From Streptomyces cinnabarinus (GTDB taxonomy: Bacteria; Actinomycetota; Actinomycetes; Streptomycetales; Streptomycetaceae): a stretch of 64,000 nucleotides of DNA. The notes below the pieces were generated by a model. The model had not been told where the DNA came from. It was given only the letters and a program-made list of their open reading frames with translations, and ran no database searches. The stretch lies in contig NZ_CP114413.1 of the NCBI RefSeq assembly GCF_027270315.1, positions 2,108,001 to 2,172,000 of the forward strand. Direction: 5' to 3'. Shown one piece after another: positions 22,259 through 29,945 of this stretch. Within the stretch, counting starts at the first letter, position 1. Every line of letters starts with the position of its first letter. A program made the position numbers and the translations under genes.

Positions 22259-22957
22259 ATGCCGGTAGCGATCATCACGGGGGCCTCGAAGGGGCTGGGG
22301 CGGGCGCTGGCCGAGGCGCTGGCCGCGCGGGGCTGGGATCTGGTGCTGGACGCCAGGACCGAGGAGGTACTGAAGGAGGCGGCAGCGGCGGTCTCCGGGC
22401 ACGGCACGCGCGTGGAGGCGCTGCCCGGCGATGTCACGGACCCCGGGCACCGGGCCGCGCTGGTGGCGGCGGCCTGGAAGCTGGGCGGCGTCGATCTGCT
22501 GGTGCACAACGCGAGTGCGCTGGGCGCCGAGCCGCTCGTACGCCTGGAGGAGCTGCCGCTGGAGGGGCTGCGGCGGGCGCTGGAGGTGAACGCGGTCGCC
22601 GCGCTGGGCCTGGTCCAGGAGGCGCTGCCGCTGCTGCGGGCGGCCCCGGCCGGGGCGGTCGTCACCGTCAGTTCGGACGCGGCGGCCGAGGCGTACGGGA
22701 CGTGGGGCGGGTACGGGGCCTCCAAGGCGGCCCTGGACCAGCTGGCGGCGGTACTGGGTGTGGAGGAGCCGGGGCTGCGGGTCTGGGCGGTGGACCCGGG
22801 GGACATGGCCACGGACCTGTACGCCGCCGCCGTACCGGAGGACGACGGGCCGCGGCCGACGCCGGGGAGTGTGGTGCCGGGGTTCCTGCGGTTGCTGGCG
22901 GAGCGGCCCGCGAGCGGGCGGTACGGGGCGCCGGCGCTGTCGGAGGGAGGGCGATGA
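22259..22957 (+). CDS. Short-chain dehydrogenase/reductase (SDR)
   Basis: A 232-aa NAD(P)-dependent oxidoreductase. The Rossmann motif TGASKGLGRALAEAL is at 8-22, the structural motif HNASALG follows, and the catalytic S-Y-K is VSSDAAAEAYGTWGGYGASKAALDQL. The length is short but complete. Its stop overlaps the start of the QueA-like gene (ATGA), so the two are translationally coupled. Substrate unknown; linkage to a QueA-like protein raises the possibility that the pair modifies a nucleoside or related small molecule, but this is only context. Confidence 0.9.
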   Translation: MPVAIITGASKGLGRALAEALAARGWDLVLDARTEEVLKEAAAAVSGHGTRVEALPGDVTDPGHRAALVAAAWKLGGVDLLVHNASALGAEPLVRLEELPLEGLRRALEVNAVAALGLVQEALPLLRAAPAGAVVTVSSDAAAEAYGTWGGYGASKAALDQLAAVLGVEEPGLRVWAVDPGDMATDLYAAAVPEDDGPRPTPGSVVPGFLRLLAERPASGRYGAPALSEGGR

Positions 22958-24039
22958 CGCTGGCGCTGCGGGTGCCCGAGGAGCTGTCGGCCCGGGTGCC
23001 GGCCGAGCAGCGTGGGCCGGGGCTCGGGCGGGACTCCGTACGGCTGCTGGTGTCGCGGGGGACGGAGGTGGCGCATCACGCGTTCCGGGAGCTGCCCGGG
23101 TTGCTGCGGGCCGGGGACCTGCTGGTGGTGAACACCTCGCCGACGCTGGCGGCCGCCGTGGACGGGGAGATCGGGCACGCGCGTGTGGTGGTGCACTTCT
23201 CCACGCGCGGGGACGACGGGCGGTGGGCGGTGGAGCTGCGGGACCCGGACGGGAGGGGCACCACACGCGCGCGTGCGGGCGGGCCCGCCGGTACAGGGGT
23301 GCGGTTGCCCGGTGGTGTACGGCTGGAGCTGGAGGAGCCGCTGAGTGCGGGCGGTGAGCGGCTGTGGTGGGCTCGGGCGTCCGGGCCGGCGGTGCTGGGG
23401 ATGCTGCGGGAGTACGGGCGGCCCATCCGCTACTCCTATACGGAGCGCGATCAGCCGCTGTCGGCGTACCAAACGGTGTTCGCGCTGGAGTCGGCGGACG
23501 GGGCGGGCAGTGCGGAGATGCCGAGCGCGGCGCGGCCCTTCACGGCGCGGATGGTGGCGGAGCTGGTGAGCCGGGGGGTGCAGTTCGCGCCGGTCACGCT
23601 GCACACCGGGGTGGCCTCGGCGGAGGCGCACGAGCCGCCGTATCCGGAGCGGTTCGCAGTGCCGGAGGTCTCGGCGCGGCTGATCAACGCCGTCAGGGCG
23701 GGTGACGGCCGGGTGATCGCGGTGGGGACGACGGCCGTGCGGGCCGTGGAGTCGGCGGCCGGTGCCGACGGGACGGTACGCGCGCGTGCGGGGTGGACGG
23801 ATCTGGTGGTGACGCCCGGGCGCGGGGTGCGGGTGGTGGACGGGCTGCTGACCGGGCTGCACGAGCCGGAGGCCTCGCATCTGCTGATGCTGGAGGCGGT
23901 GGCGGGGCGGGCGGCGGTCGGCCGTGGGTACGAGGAGGCGCTGCGCGGGCGCTACCTGTGGCACGAGTTCGGGGACCTGCATCTCCTCCTTCCGGCGGAG
24001 GGCCCTCACACAGAGCATTGCTCCAGCAACTGCTGGTAA
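22954..24039 (+). CDS. QueA-like S-adenosylmethionine ribosyltransferase-isomerase family protein
   Basis: A 361-aa protein that matches the QueA fold throughout: AGDLLVVNTSPTLAAAV near residue 50, RYSYTERDQPLSAYQTVFA, FAPVTLHTGVASAEAHEPPYPERF, VIAVGTTAVRAVES and YLWHEFGDLHLLLPAEG. QueA transfers and isomerises the SAM ribosyl group on tRNA during queuosine synthesis. Here the usual FNNTRVIPAR motif reads VNTSPTLAAAV, and no other queuosine gene is in the window, so it may be a paralog with another substrate. ATG 22954 overlaps the SDR stop by four bases and has GGAGGG upstream. Confidence 0.85.
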   Translation: MTLALRVPEELSARVPAEQRGPGLGRDSVRLLVSRGTEVAHHAFRELPGLLRAGDLLVVNTSPTLAAAVDGEIGHARVVVHFSTRGDDGRWAVELRDPDGRGTTRARAGGPAGTGVRLPGGVRLELEEPLSAGGERLWWARASGPAVLGMLREYGRPIRYSYTERDQPLSAYQTVFALESADGAGSAEMPSAARPFTARMVAELVSRGVQFAPVTLHTGVASAEAHEPPYPERFAVPEVSARLINAVRAGDGRVIAVGTTAVRAVESAAGADGTVRARAGWTDLVVTPGRGVRVVDGLLTGLHEPEASHLLMLEAVAGRAAVGRGYEEALRGRYLWHEFGDLHLLLPAEGPHTEHCSSNCW

Positions 24040-24117
24040 GGCCGCAGGGGGGCCGATGTGAGGCCGCGCATAGGACCCAGGTCACGTACGAAGGTGCATA
24101 GGAGATAAAGAGTCCCT

Positions 24118-24337
24118 ATGTGAGCGGGAAAGACCTTCCTGTCTGTCCCGATTTGCCCTCACCCGCTCCACTATCGGGGATCGTACGTCACATCTTTGCC
24201 TGGCAATTTTGCGGCCGCTAAGAATGGCTCTCGTCGCTCAGCGCCGCGGGTTCCCCCCGCGGCGTTTGTGCCGGAAGCACCCGTGTCCCCCGGGACAGCG
24301 AGCGACCTCCGCGCCAATCAAAGAGGTCCACCCCGCC
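24118..24337 (+). promoter_or_regulatory. Long leader with hairpins before the lytic transglycosylase gene
   Basis: The 298 bases between the QueA-like stop and ATG 24338 hold no gene. The first part is relatively AT-rich. Two inverted repeats are seen: GAGCGGG (24122-24128) with CCCGCTC (24162-24168), and a perfect CGCCGCGGG/CCCGCGGCG hairpin at 24242-24264 followed by TTTGTG. Streptomyces cell-wall hydrolase genes often carry a c-di-AMP riboswitch. I looked for its conserved blocks (GGGGTGAAT-like) and did not find them, so the leader is described only as structured. Confidence 0.4.
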
Positions 24338-25084
24338 ATGCCCCAGAACAGCCGTTATCGCCGCACGCTGACCAAGCACCACAAGATCGCGATCACCGGT
24401 GTAGCCGCGCTCGGCGCCGCCGCCATCGCCTTCTCCGCCGTTCCGGGCAACGCGCAGACCACCACTGCCGAGCCCGCCACGGGCAAGGTCGCCTACAGCT
24501 CGCAGCAGATCAAGGACGTCAAGGCCAGCGTCACCGACCAGCTCGCGAGCGCCAGCCTCAAGGCCGAGGCCGTCGCGGCCAAGAAGAAGGCCGCCGCCGA
24601 GGCCGCCGCGAAGGCCGCCGCGCAGAAGAAGGCCGAGGCCGCGAAGAAGGCCGCCGCCCAGGCCGCCGCGAAGAAGAAGGCCGAGCAGGCGCGCAAGGCC
24701 AAGGAGGCCGCGAGCCGCTCCGCCGCCCGCGCCCAGGTCAAGAAGGTCGTGAAGAAGACCTACGCGAACAACCTCGACGGCTGGATCAAGGAAGCCCTCG
24801 ACATCATGGACAAGCACAACATTCCGGGCACCTACAACGGCCTGTACCGGAACATCATGCGTGAGTCCTCGGGCAACCCGAACGCCATCAACAACTGGGA
24901 CATCAACGCCCAGAACGGCGTCCCGTCGATCGGTCTGCTCCAGGTCATCAAGCCGACCTTCAACGCGTACCACGTCGCGGGCACCGCCTGGAGCCAGTAC
25001 GACCCGGTCGCCAACCTGACCGCCGCCGCCAACTACGCGGCCGACCGGTACGGCTCGATCGACAACGTCAACAGCGCGTACTGA
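24338..25084 (+). CDS. Secreted lytic transglycosylase with Ala/Lys-rich coiled-coil
   Basis: A 248-aa exported cell-wall enzyme. The basic N-region and hydrophobic segment (HHKIAITGVAALGAAAIAFSAVPGNAQ, about 14-40) form a signal peptide. Residues ~55-135 are an Ala/Lys/Glu-rich coiled-coil (VAAKKKAAAEAAAKAAAQKKAEAAKK). The C-terminal ~110 residues are an SLT-type domain with catalytic-Glu context IMRESSGNPNAINNWD, then PSIGLLQVIKPTFNAYH and DPVANLTAAANYAADRYGSIDNV. It cuts peptidoglycan glycan strands at the cell surface. ATG 24338 is preceded by AAGAGG. A strong hairpin terminator follows. Confidence 0.93.
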   Translation: MPQNSRYRRTLTKHHKIAITGVAALGAAAIAFSAVPGNAQTTTAEPATGKVAYSSQQIKDVKASVTDQLASASLKAEAVAAKKKAAAEAAAKAAAQKKAEAAKKAAAQAAAKKKAEQARKAKEAASRSAARAQVKKVVKKTYANNLDGWIKEALDIMDKHNIPGTYNGLYRNIMRESSGNPNAINNWDINAQNGVPSIGLLQVIKPTFNAYHVAGTAWSQYDPVANLTAAANYAADRYGSIDNVNSAY

Positions 25085-25112
25085 GGGCCTGGCGCGGACC
25101 TCGTACGAACGC

Positions 25113-25148
25113 CGAAGGGCGGCACCTCCTGACGGGTGCCGCCCTTCG
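25113..25148. terminator. Bidirectional hairpin terminator
   Basis: CGAAGGGCGGCACC pairs perfectly with GGTGCCGCCCTTCG around an eight-base loop. It sits between the converging transglycosylase and FHA-ABC genes. Confidence 0.82.
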
Positions 25149-25161
25149 GGGTGTCCGGGAC

Positions 25162-27717
25162 CTACTTGCGCATGACCTCGGGCTCGTGGCGGCGCAGGAA
25201 GCGGGCCACGAAGATGCCGCAGATCACGCCGAGCACGATCAGGGCGGCCATGTCCATGCCCCAGGCGCCGACCGTGTGCTCCCACAGCGGGTCGTTGCTG
25301 TCGCCCTTGGCCGGCGGACTGATCTTGTTGAAGTCGAGCGTGGCACCCGCGGCGGCGACCGCCCAGCGCGACGGCATCAGGTACGACAGCTCGTTCACGC
25401 CGACCGAGTTGGCCAGGGGGAACAGGCAGCCGGTGAAGACGACCTGGACGATCGCGAACATGACCAGCAGCGGCATGGTCTTCTCGGCGGTCTTCACCAG
25501 GGCCGAGATGATCAGGCCGAACATCATCGCGGTGAAGCCCAGCGCCATGATCGGAATGCACAGCTCCAGCAGGATCTGGCTGCCGAGGACCAGGCCCTCG
25601 TCCGGGATGGTGCGGCTGGAGAAGCCGATGACACCGACCATCAGGCCCTGGAGCACGGTGATCAGGCCGAGCACGAACACCTTGGACATCAGGTAGGCGG
25701 ACCGGGACAGGCCGGTCGCGCGCTCCCGCTCGTAGATGACCCGTTCCTTGATCAACTCACGGACGGAGTTGGCGGCACCGGCGAAACATGCGCCCACCGC
25801 GAGGATCAGCAGGACCGTGAGCGCCGTGCCGTTGGCGACCGGCTGGCCGGTGCTCGGGTTGATCTCCGTGTTGACCAGGAGATCCTTGCCCGAGTCGATG
25901 AGCAGGCTCACCGAGCCGAGGACCAGCGGCAGGATGATCGACAGGGCCAGGAAGCCCTTGTCGGACGCGATGACCGAGACATAGCGGCGCACCAGCGTGC
26001 CGAACTGCGACATCCAGCCCTGTGGCTTGGGCGGCCTCATCGCCTGCATGGGCGGCATCTGTACGGACTGCGGAGCGATCGCGTCGATGTCCGCGGCGTA
26101 CATCTGGTAGTGCTGGGAGCCCTTCCAGCGCCCGGCCCAGTCGTAGTCGCGGTAGTTCTCGAAGGCGGAGAAGACATCGGCCCAGGTGTCGTAGCCGAAG
26201 AAGTTCAGCGCCTCCTCCGGCGGACCGAAGTACGCCACGGCGCCGCCCGGCGCCATCACCAGGAGCTTGTCGCAGATCGCCAGCTCGGCCACCGAGTGGG
26301 TGACGACGAGGACCGTACGGCCGTCGTCGGCGAGGCCGCGCAGCAGCTGCATGACATCGCGGTCCATGCCCGGGTCGAGGCCGGAGGTGGGCTCGTCCAG
26401 GAAGATCAGCGACGGCTTGGTGAGCAGCTCCAGGGCGACCGAGACACGCTTGCGCTGGCCACCGGAGAGGGAGGTGACCTTCTTCTCCTTGTGGATGTCC
26501 AGCTTCAGCTCGCGCAGCACCTCGTCGATGCGGGCCTCGCGCTCCTGTGCCGTGGTGTCGGCGGGGAAGCGCAGCTTGGCCGCGTACTTGAGGGCCTTCT
26601 TGACGGTCAGCTCCTTGTGCAGGATGTCGTCCTGCGGGACCAGACCGATGCGCTGCCGCAGCTCGGCGAACTGCTTGTACAGGTTCCGGTTGTCGTAGAG
26701 GACATCGCCCTGGTTGGCGGGGCGGTAGCCGGTGAGCGCCTTGAGCAGCGTCGACTTTCCGGAGCCGGACGGGCCGATGACCGCGATCAGGGACTTCTCG
26801 GGGACCCCGAAGGAGACGTCCTTGAGGATCTGCTTGCCGCCGTCGACCGTGACGGTCAGATGGCGGGCCGAGAAGGAGACCTCACCGGTGTCGACGAACT
26901 CCTCGAGCCGGTCGCCGACGATCCGGAAGGTGGAGTGACCGACGCCGACGATGTCGGCGGGGCCGAGCAGCTGCGAGCCGCCCTTGGCGATCGGCTGGCC
27001 GTTGACGTACGTGCCGTTGTGCGAGCCGAGGTCGCGGATCTCCATACGGCCGTCGGGCGTCGAGTGGAACTCGGCGTGGTGCCGGGAGACCTGGAGGTCG
27101 GAGACGACCAGCTCGTTCTCCAGGGCACGGCCGATGCGCATGACGCGGCCGATGGCGAACTGGTGGAACGTGGTCGGGCTGCGGTCGCCGTAGACCGGCG
27201 GCGCCCCCGCGCCGACGCCGGGGCCCTGTTGCTGGGGGATGTTGTGCGCGGCCTGCTGCGGCTGCTGCCATTCGGCCTGCTGGTGCGGGGCCTGCTGTTG
27301 CGGCGCCTGCTGGGCCCAGCCCGGGTTCGCGCCCTGCGCGGCGTACGGCTGCTGCTGGGGCTGCTGCTGCTTCGTGACGGAGGCCGCGGAGCCCGAGAGG
27401 CTCACGCGCGGGCCGTCGGTCGCGTTGCCCAGGTGCACGGCCGAGCCGGGGCCGATCTCCAGGTGGTGGATCCGCTGGCCCGCCACGAACGTGCCGTTCG
27501 TCGAGCCGTGGTCCTCGATGGCCCAACTGTGGCCGCTCCAGCTGATCGTGGCGTGCCGCCACGAGACCCTGGCGTCGTCCAGCACGATGTCACCCTGCGG
27601 ATCACGACCGAGGGTGTATGTCCTGGACGGATCGAGCGTCCAGGTTTGTCCATTCAATTCCAGTACGAGTTCCGGCACTCCATGCCCCACTGAGTAGTCC
27701 CCCGAGTTACGCCCCAT
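25162..27717 (-). CDS. FHA-domain ABC-2 exporter (fused ATPase and permease)
   Basis: About 851 aa. Two forkhead-associated domains lie at ~25-100 (YTLGRDPQGDIVLDDARVSWRHA) and ~185-268 (IGRALENELVVSDLQVSRHHAEF), separated by a Gln/Pro-rich linker (116-164). An ABC domain follows: Walker A GPSGSGKST (315-323), LSGGQRKR (417-424), LIFLDEPTSGLD (437-448). About six membrane helices of an ABC-2 permease make up the rest. FHA domains bind phosphothreonine, so activity is probably set by Ser/Thr kinases. ATG 27717 is used; a GTG 39 bases downstream (VPELVLELNG) is an equally good start. It is divergent from the streptophobe gene. Confidence 0.92.
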   Translation of the reverse strand: MGRNSGDYSVGHGVPELVLELNGQTWTLDPSRTYTLGRDPQGDIVLDDARVSWRHATISWSGHSWAIEDHGSTNGTFVAGQRIHHLEIGPGSAVHLGNATDGPRVSLSGSAASVTKQQQPQQQPYAAQGANPGWAQQAPQQQAPHQQAEWQQPQQAAHNIPQQQGPGVGAGAPPVYGDRSPTTFHQFAIGRVMRIGRALENELVVSDLQVSRHHAEFHSTPDGRMEIRDLGSHNGTYVNGQPIAKGGSQLLGPADIVGVGHSTFRIVGDRLEEFVDTGEVSFSARHLTVTVDGGKQILKDVSFGVPEKSLIAVIGPSGSGKSTLLKALTGYRPANQGDVLYDNRNLYKQFAELRQRIGLVPQDDILHKELTVKKALKYAAKLRFPADTTAQEREARIDEVLRELKLDIHKEKKVTSLSGGQRKRVSVALELLTKPSLIFLDEPTSGLDPGMDRDVMQLLRGLADDGRTVLVVTHSVAELAICDKLLVMAPGGAVAYFGPPEEALNFFGYDTWADVFSAFENYRDYDWAGRWKGSQHYQMYAADIDAIAPQSVQMPPMQAMRPPKPQGWMSQFGTLVRRYVSVIASDKGFLALSIILPLVLGSVSLLIDSGKDLLVNTEINPSTGQPVANGTALTVLLILAVGACFAGAANSVRELIKERVIYERERATGLSRSAYLMSKVFVLGLITVLQGLMVGVIGFSSRTIPDEGLVLGSQILLELCIPIMALGFTAMMFGLIISALVKTAEKTMPLLVMFAIVQVVFTGCLFPLANSVGVNELSYLMPSRWAVAAAGATLDFNKISPPAKGDSNDPLWEHTVGAWGMDMAALIVLGVICGIFVARFLRRHEPEVMRK

Positions 27718-27918
27718 CACAGGGAGTCTAGGGATGTCGAACATCGTCGGGAACTATTTCAGGCTCGGCCCCCTGACCGAAAGTCGGGCCTTGTGAAGAC
27801 CACGCGCACACGCGTCGACTGGTTCCGTTGACGGGGTTGAAACCGGCCCGGAGAGTGGTAATCCACGCGAGGGGGACATGCGCGGCGAGTTCGCCGCTCG
27901 CGGATCGGGGGGTCTGCC

Positions 27919-29769
27919 ATGAGGGCGTCCGGGAACATCGAGCGTACGAAGGTGCCATGGGTCGATGTCCTGCTGTCCGCGGTCGCCGCGGTGAGTTGGG
28001 CGCTGATCGGCATGGCGGGCACGGCCGCGCTGGGCCTGCATCTGCTGGCGGCCGACTCGGCGGGCTCACTCGGCCCGATGACCGCGGCGGTGGTGGCGCT
28101 CGGGGCGGGTGGTTCGGTCACCCCGTCGGGCGACGTGTCCGCTTTTGGACTCACGGGCGCGGAGGCGACGACGGCCATCGAGATCACGCCACTGGGCGTG
28201 AGCCTGGTCGGCGCGCTGCTGCTGTCGTGGTTCTTCCTACGGTCCCTGCGCACGGCGGGAGTTGTCATCGCGCCGGCCGAACTCCTCGCGCGGGCGGGCG
28301 CGGTGGTCGCGCTGTTCGTGGCGATGCTCGGCGGTCTGGCCTGGGCGGGGCACGACGTCATCACCATCGACGGCGGCTCGCTCGGGCTCGACGACCTGCC
28401 CGGCGGAGGCGGCGGGGGCGGCGGCGTCGAGATCCCGGGGCTCGGTGACATCGGGGACATCGGGGGGCTGCTGCCCGACCAGATCGGCGACCTGATCGAC
28501 GCCGAGGCGGCGGTCGGCTTCACCGTCGACACGGCGGCGACGCTGCTCGGCGGGCTGTGCTGGTCGGCCGGGATCCTGCTGATCGCCCTGCTGGCCTCGC
28601 GGCGCACTCCCCTGCCGGCCGGCTGGACGGCCGTGCACCGCGTGGTGCGGCCCGCCGTGTCCGCCCTCGTCGGCGTGCTGCTGATGGCGGTCCTCGCGGG
28701 GTTCGCGGCGGCGGCGTACGCGCTGATCGGCGACGACAACCCCAAGCGCATCGCGGGCGCCGCGCTGCTGGGGGCGCCGAACGGGGTCTGGCTCGGTATC
28801 CCGATCGGCCTGTTCGTGCCGTGGGACGGCGAGGCGAGCGGTCCGCTGACGCAGTTCCTGCCCGATCCGCTGGACGACCTGCTGGTCGACTCCGACCGTG
28901 CCGTGACGCTGGGGCGGCTAGCGGAGCTGGACGGCCGGGTGTGGCTGCTGGGGGTCGCGGCGGCGGTGATGATGCTGCTGGCGGGCGTCCTCACGGCCGT
29001 ACGGACCCCGGTGGAGTCCGGCACCCTCGGCTTCGCCGGGCGGTGCGCGCTGCGGCTGGGCATCGTGACCGCGCTCGCGCTGCCGCTGCTGGGGTGGCTG
29101 ACGGAGGTGTCGGTGGACGCCTCCCTCGCGGTCCTCGGGGTCGACGCGTTCGACGCGGGCGTCGAGTTGCACGGGCAGCTCGGGATGGCGCTGGTCCTCG
29201 GCGCCCTGTGGGGTGCGGCCGCGGGAGCCGCGGGCGCGCTCCTCGCCAGGACGACCGGGGCGGCGGGGCAGGGGGCGGCGGCCTTGGCACTGGGTGACGT
29301 GGCGAGGGGGGCCGCACGGGCGGACGGTGCGCGCCGGGAGACCGGTGTTGCGGAGGCCGGTGCCGCGGAGGCGGGTGGGCTTCCTTCGCGGCCTCCCGGG
29401 GTTCCCGGCCGGCCGGCGGCGCGCGGATCCGGCCCCTACGCCCCCGGTACGCCGTACCGGCCGCCCAATCCCGATACGAACCCCTACCTCCGGGTGCCCG
29501 AGGAGTTGCGCGAGCCGGAGGACGCGCGGTCGCCGGGCTCGGAGGCGTCGTCCGCCGATGAACCGGGCCGCGACGACAGCGATGTGTACGGGGCTCCCAC
29601 CATGGTCCGGCCGATGGACCCGCCGCCCCGGTCGCCGCGCAGGTCACCGGGTGCGCGGCCCGGTCGCGGGGCCGGTCGCGGGGCTTCGGAGGGGCCGGGC
29701 GAGGGGCCGCCGCCGCCCCCGCCCCCACCGCCTCCCGCTCCGTCGCGGGGCCCCAAGGGGCGCGGCTGA
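27919..29769 (+). CDS. Streptophobe-family membrane protein
   Basis: A 616-aa protein with about eight to ten hydrophobic segments up to residue ~455 and a long disordered cytoplasmic tail. Helices include VDVLLSAVAAVSWALIGMAG, GVSLVGALLLSWFFL and GVLLMAVLAGFAAAAYALIG. A Gly-run (GGGGGGGG) follows the second or third segment. The tail is rich in Pro, Arg and Gly (TPYRPPNPDTNPYLRVPEEL and a ten-proline run). The family is restricted to Streptomyces-like actinobacteria and its role is unknown. The ATG at 27919 is the first residue before the conserved N-terminus. It shares a 201-bp divergent intergenic region with the FHA-ABC exporter, a pairing that could reflect common regulation. Confidence 0.88.
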   Translation: MRASGNIERTKVPWVDVLLSAVAAVSWALIGMAGTAALGLHLLAADSAGSLGPMTAAVVALGAGGSVTPSGDVSAFGLTGAEATTAIEITPLGVSLVGALLLSWFFLRSLRTAGVVIAPAELLARAGAVVALFVAMLGGLAWAGHDVITIDGGSLGLDDLPGGGGGGGGVEIPGLGDIGDIGGLLPDQIGDLIDAEAAVGFTVDTAATLLGGLCWSAGILLIALLASRRTPLPAGWTAVHRVVRPAVSALVGVLLMAVLAGFAAAAYALIGDDNPKRIAGAALLGAPNGVWLGIPIGLFVPWDGEASGPLTQFLPDPLDDLLVDSDRAVTLGRLAELDGRVWLLGVAAAVMMLLAGVLTAVRTPVESGTLGFAGRCALRLGIVTALALPLLGWLTEVSVDASLAVLGVDAFDAGVELHGQLGMALVLGALWGAAAGAAGALLARTTGAAGQGAAALALGDVARGAARADGARRETGVAEAGAAEAGGLPSRPPGVPGRPAARGSGPYAPGTPYRPPNPDTNPYLRVPEELREPEDARSPGSEASSADEPGRDDSDVYGAPTMVRPMDPPPRSPRRSPGARPGRGAGRGASEGPGEGPPPPPPPPPPAPSRGPKGRG

Positions 29770-29819
29770 GGCACCCGGCCGAGGCACCCGGCCGAGGCAC
29801 CCGGCCGAGGCACCCGACC
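29768..29819. repeat. Four tandem 13-bp repeats
   Basis: GAGGCACCCGGCC is repeated three times exactly and a fourth time with one change (GAGGCACCCGACC). The run starts on the last bases of the streptophobe stop codon. It may be slippage-prone; no function is evident. Confidence 0.9.
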
Positions 29820-29851
29820 GGGACACGCGGGGCATCGTGATCGTCCCGTAA

Positions 29852-29945
29852 GGCCCGCGCCACCGGGCCGACACCCAGTGTTCCCTGTCCGCTAGGCGGA
29901 CCTCAGGGGCGGTAGGCACTGGGTGCCGGATACGGTGGAGGCACC
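29852..29945 (+). promoter_or_regulatory. Structured leader before serB
   Basis: Three nested or sequential inverted repeats are visible. GGCCCG/CGGGCC forms a hairpin at 29852-29869, CACCCAGTG (29872-29880) pairs with CACTGGGTG (29917-29925), and GTCCGC/GCGGAC (29887-29901) forms a hairpin inside it. The serB ATG at 29946 follows 20 bases later, with GGTGGAGG as its ribosome-binding site. The first hairpin may terminate the streptophobe transcript; the second could be a regulatory RNA fold. Confidence 0.5.

Noticed and set aside
24040..24337. c-di-AMP (ydaO-type) riboswitch before the transglycosylase
   Set aside because: The conserved blocks were not found by eye. Only two hairpins are seen, so I call it a structured leader.
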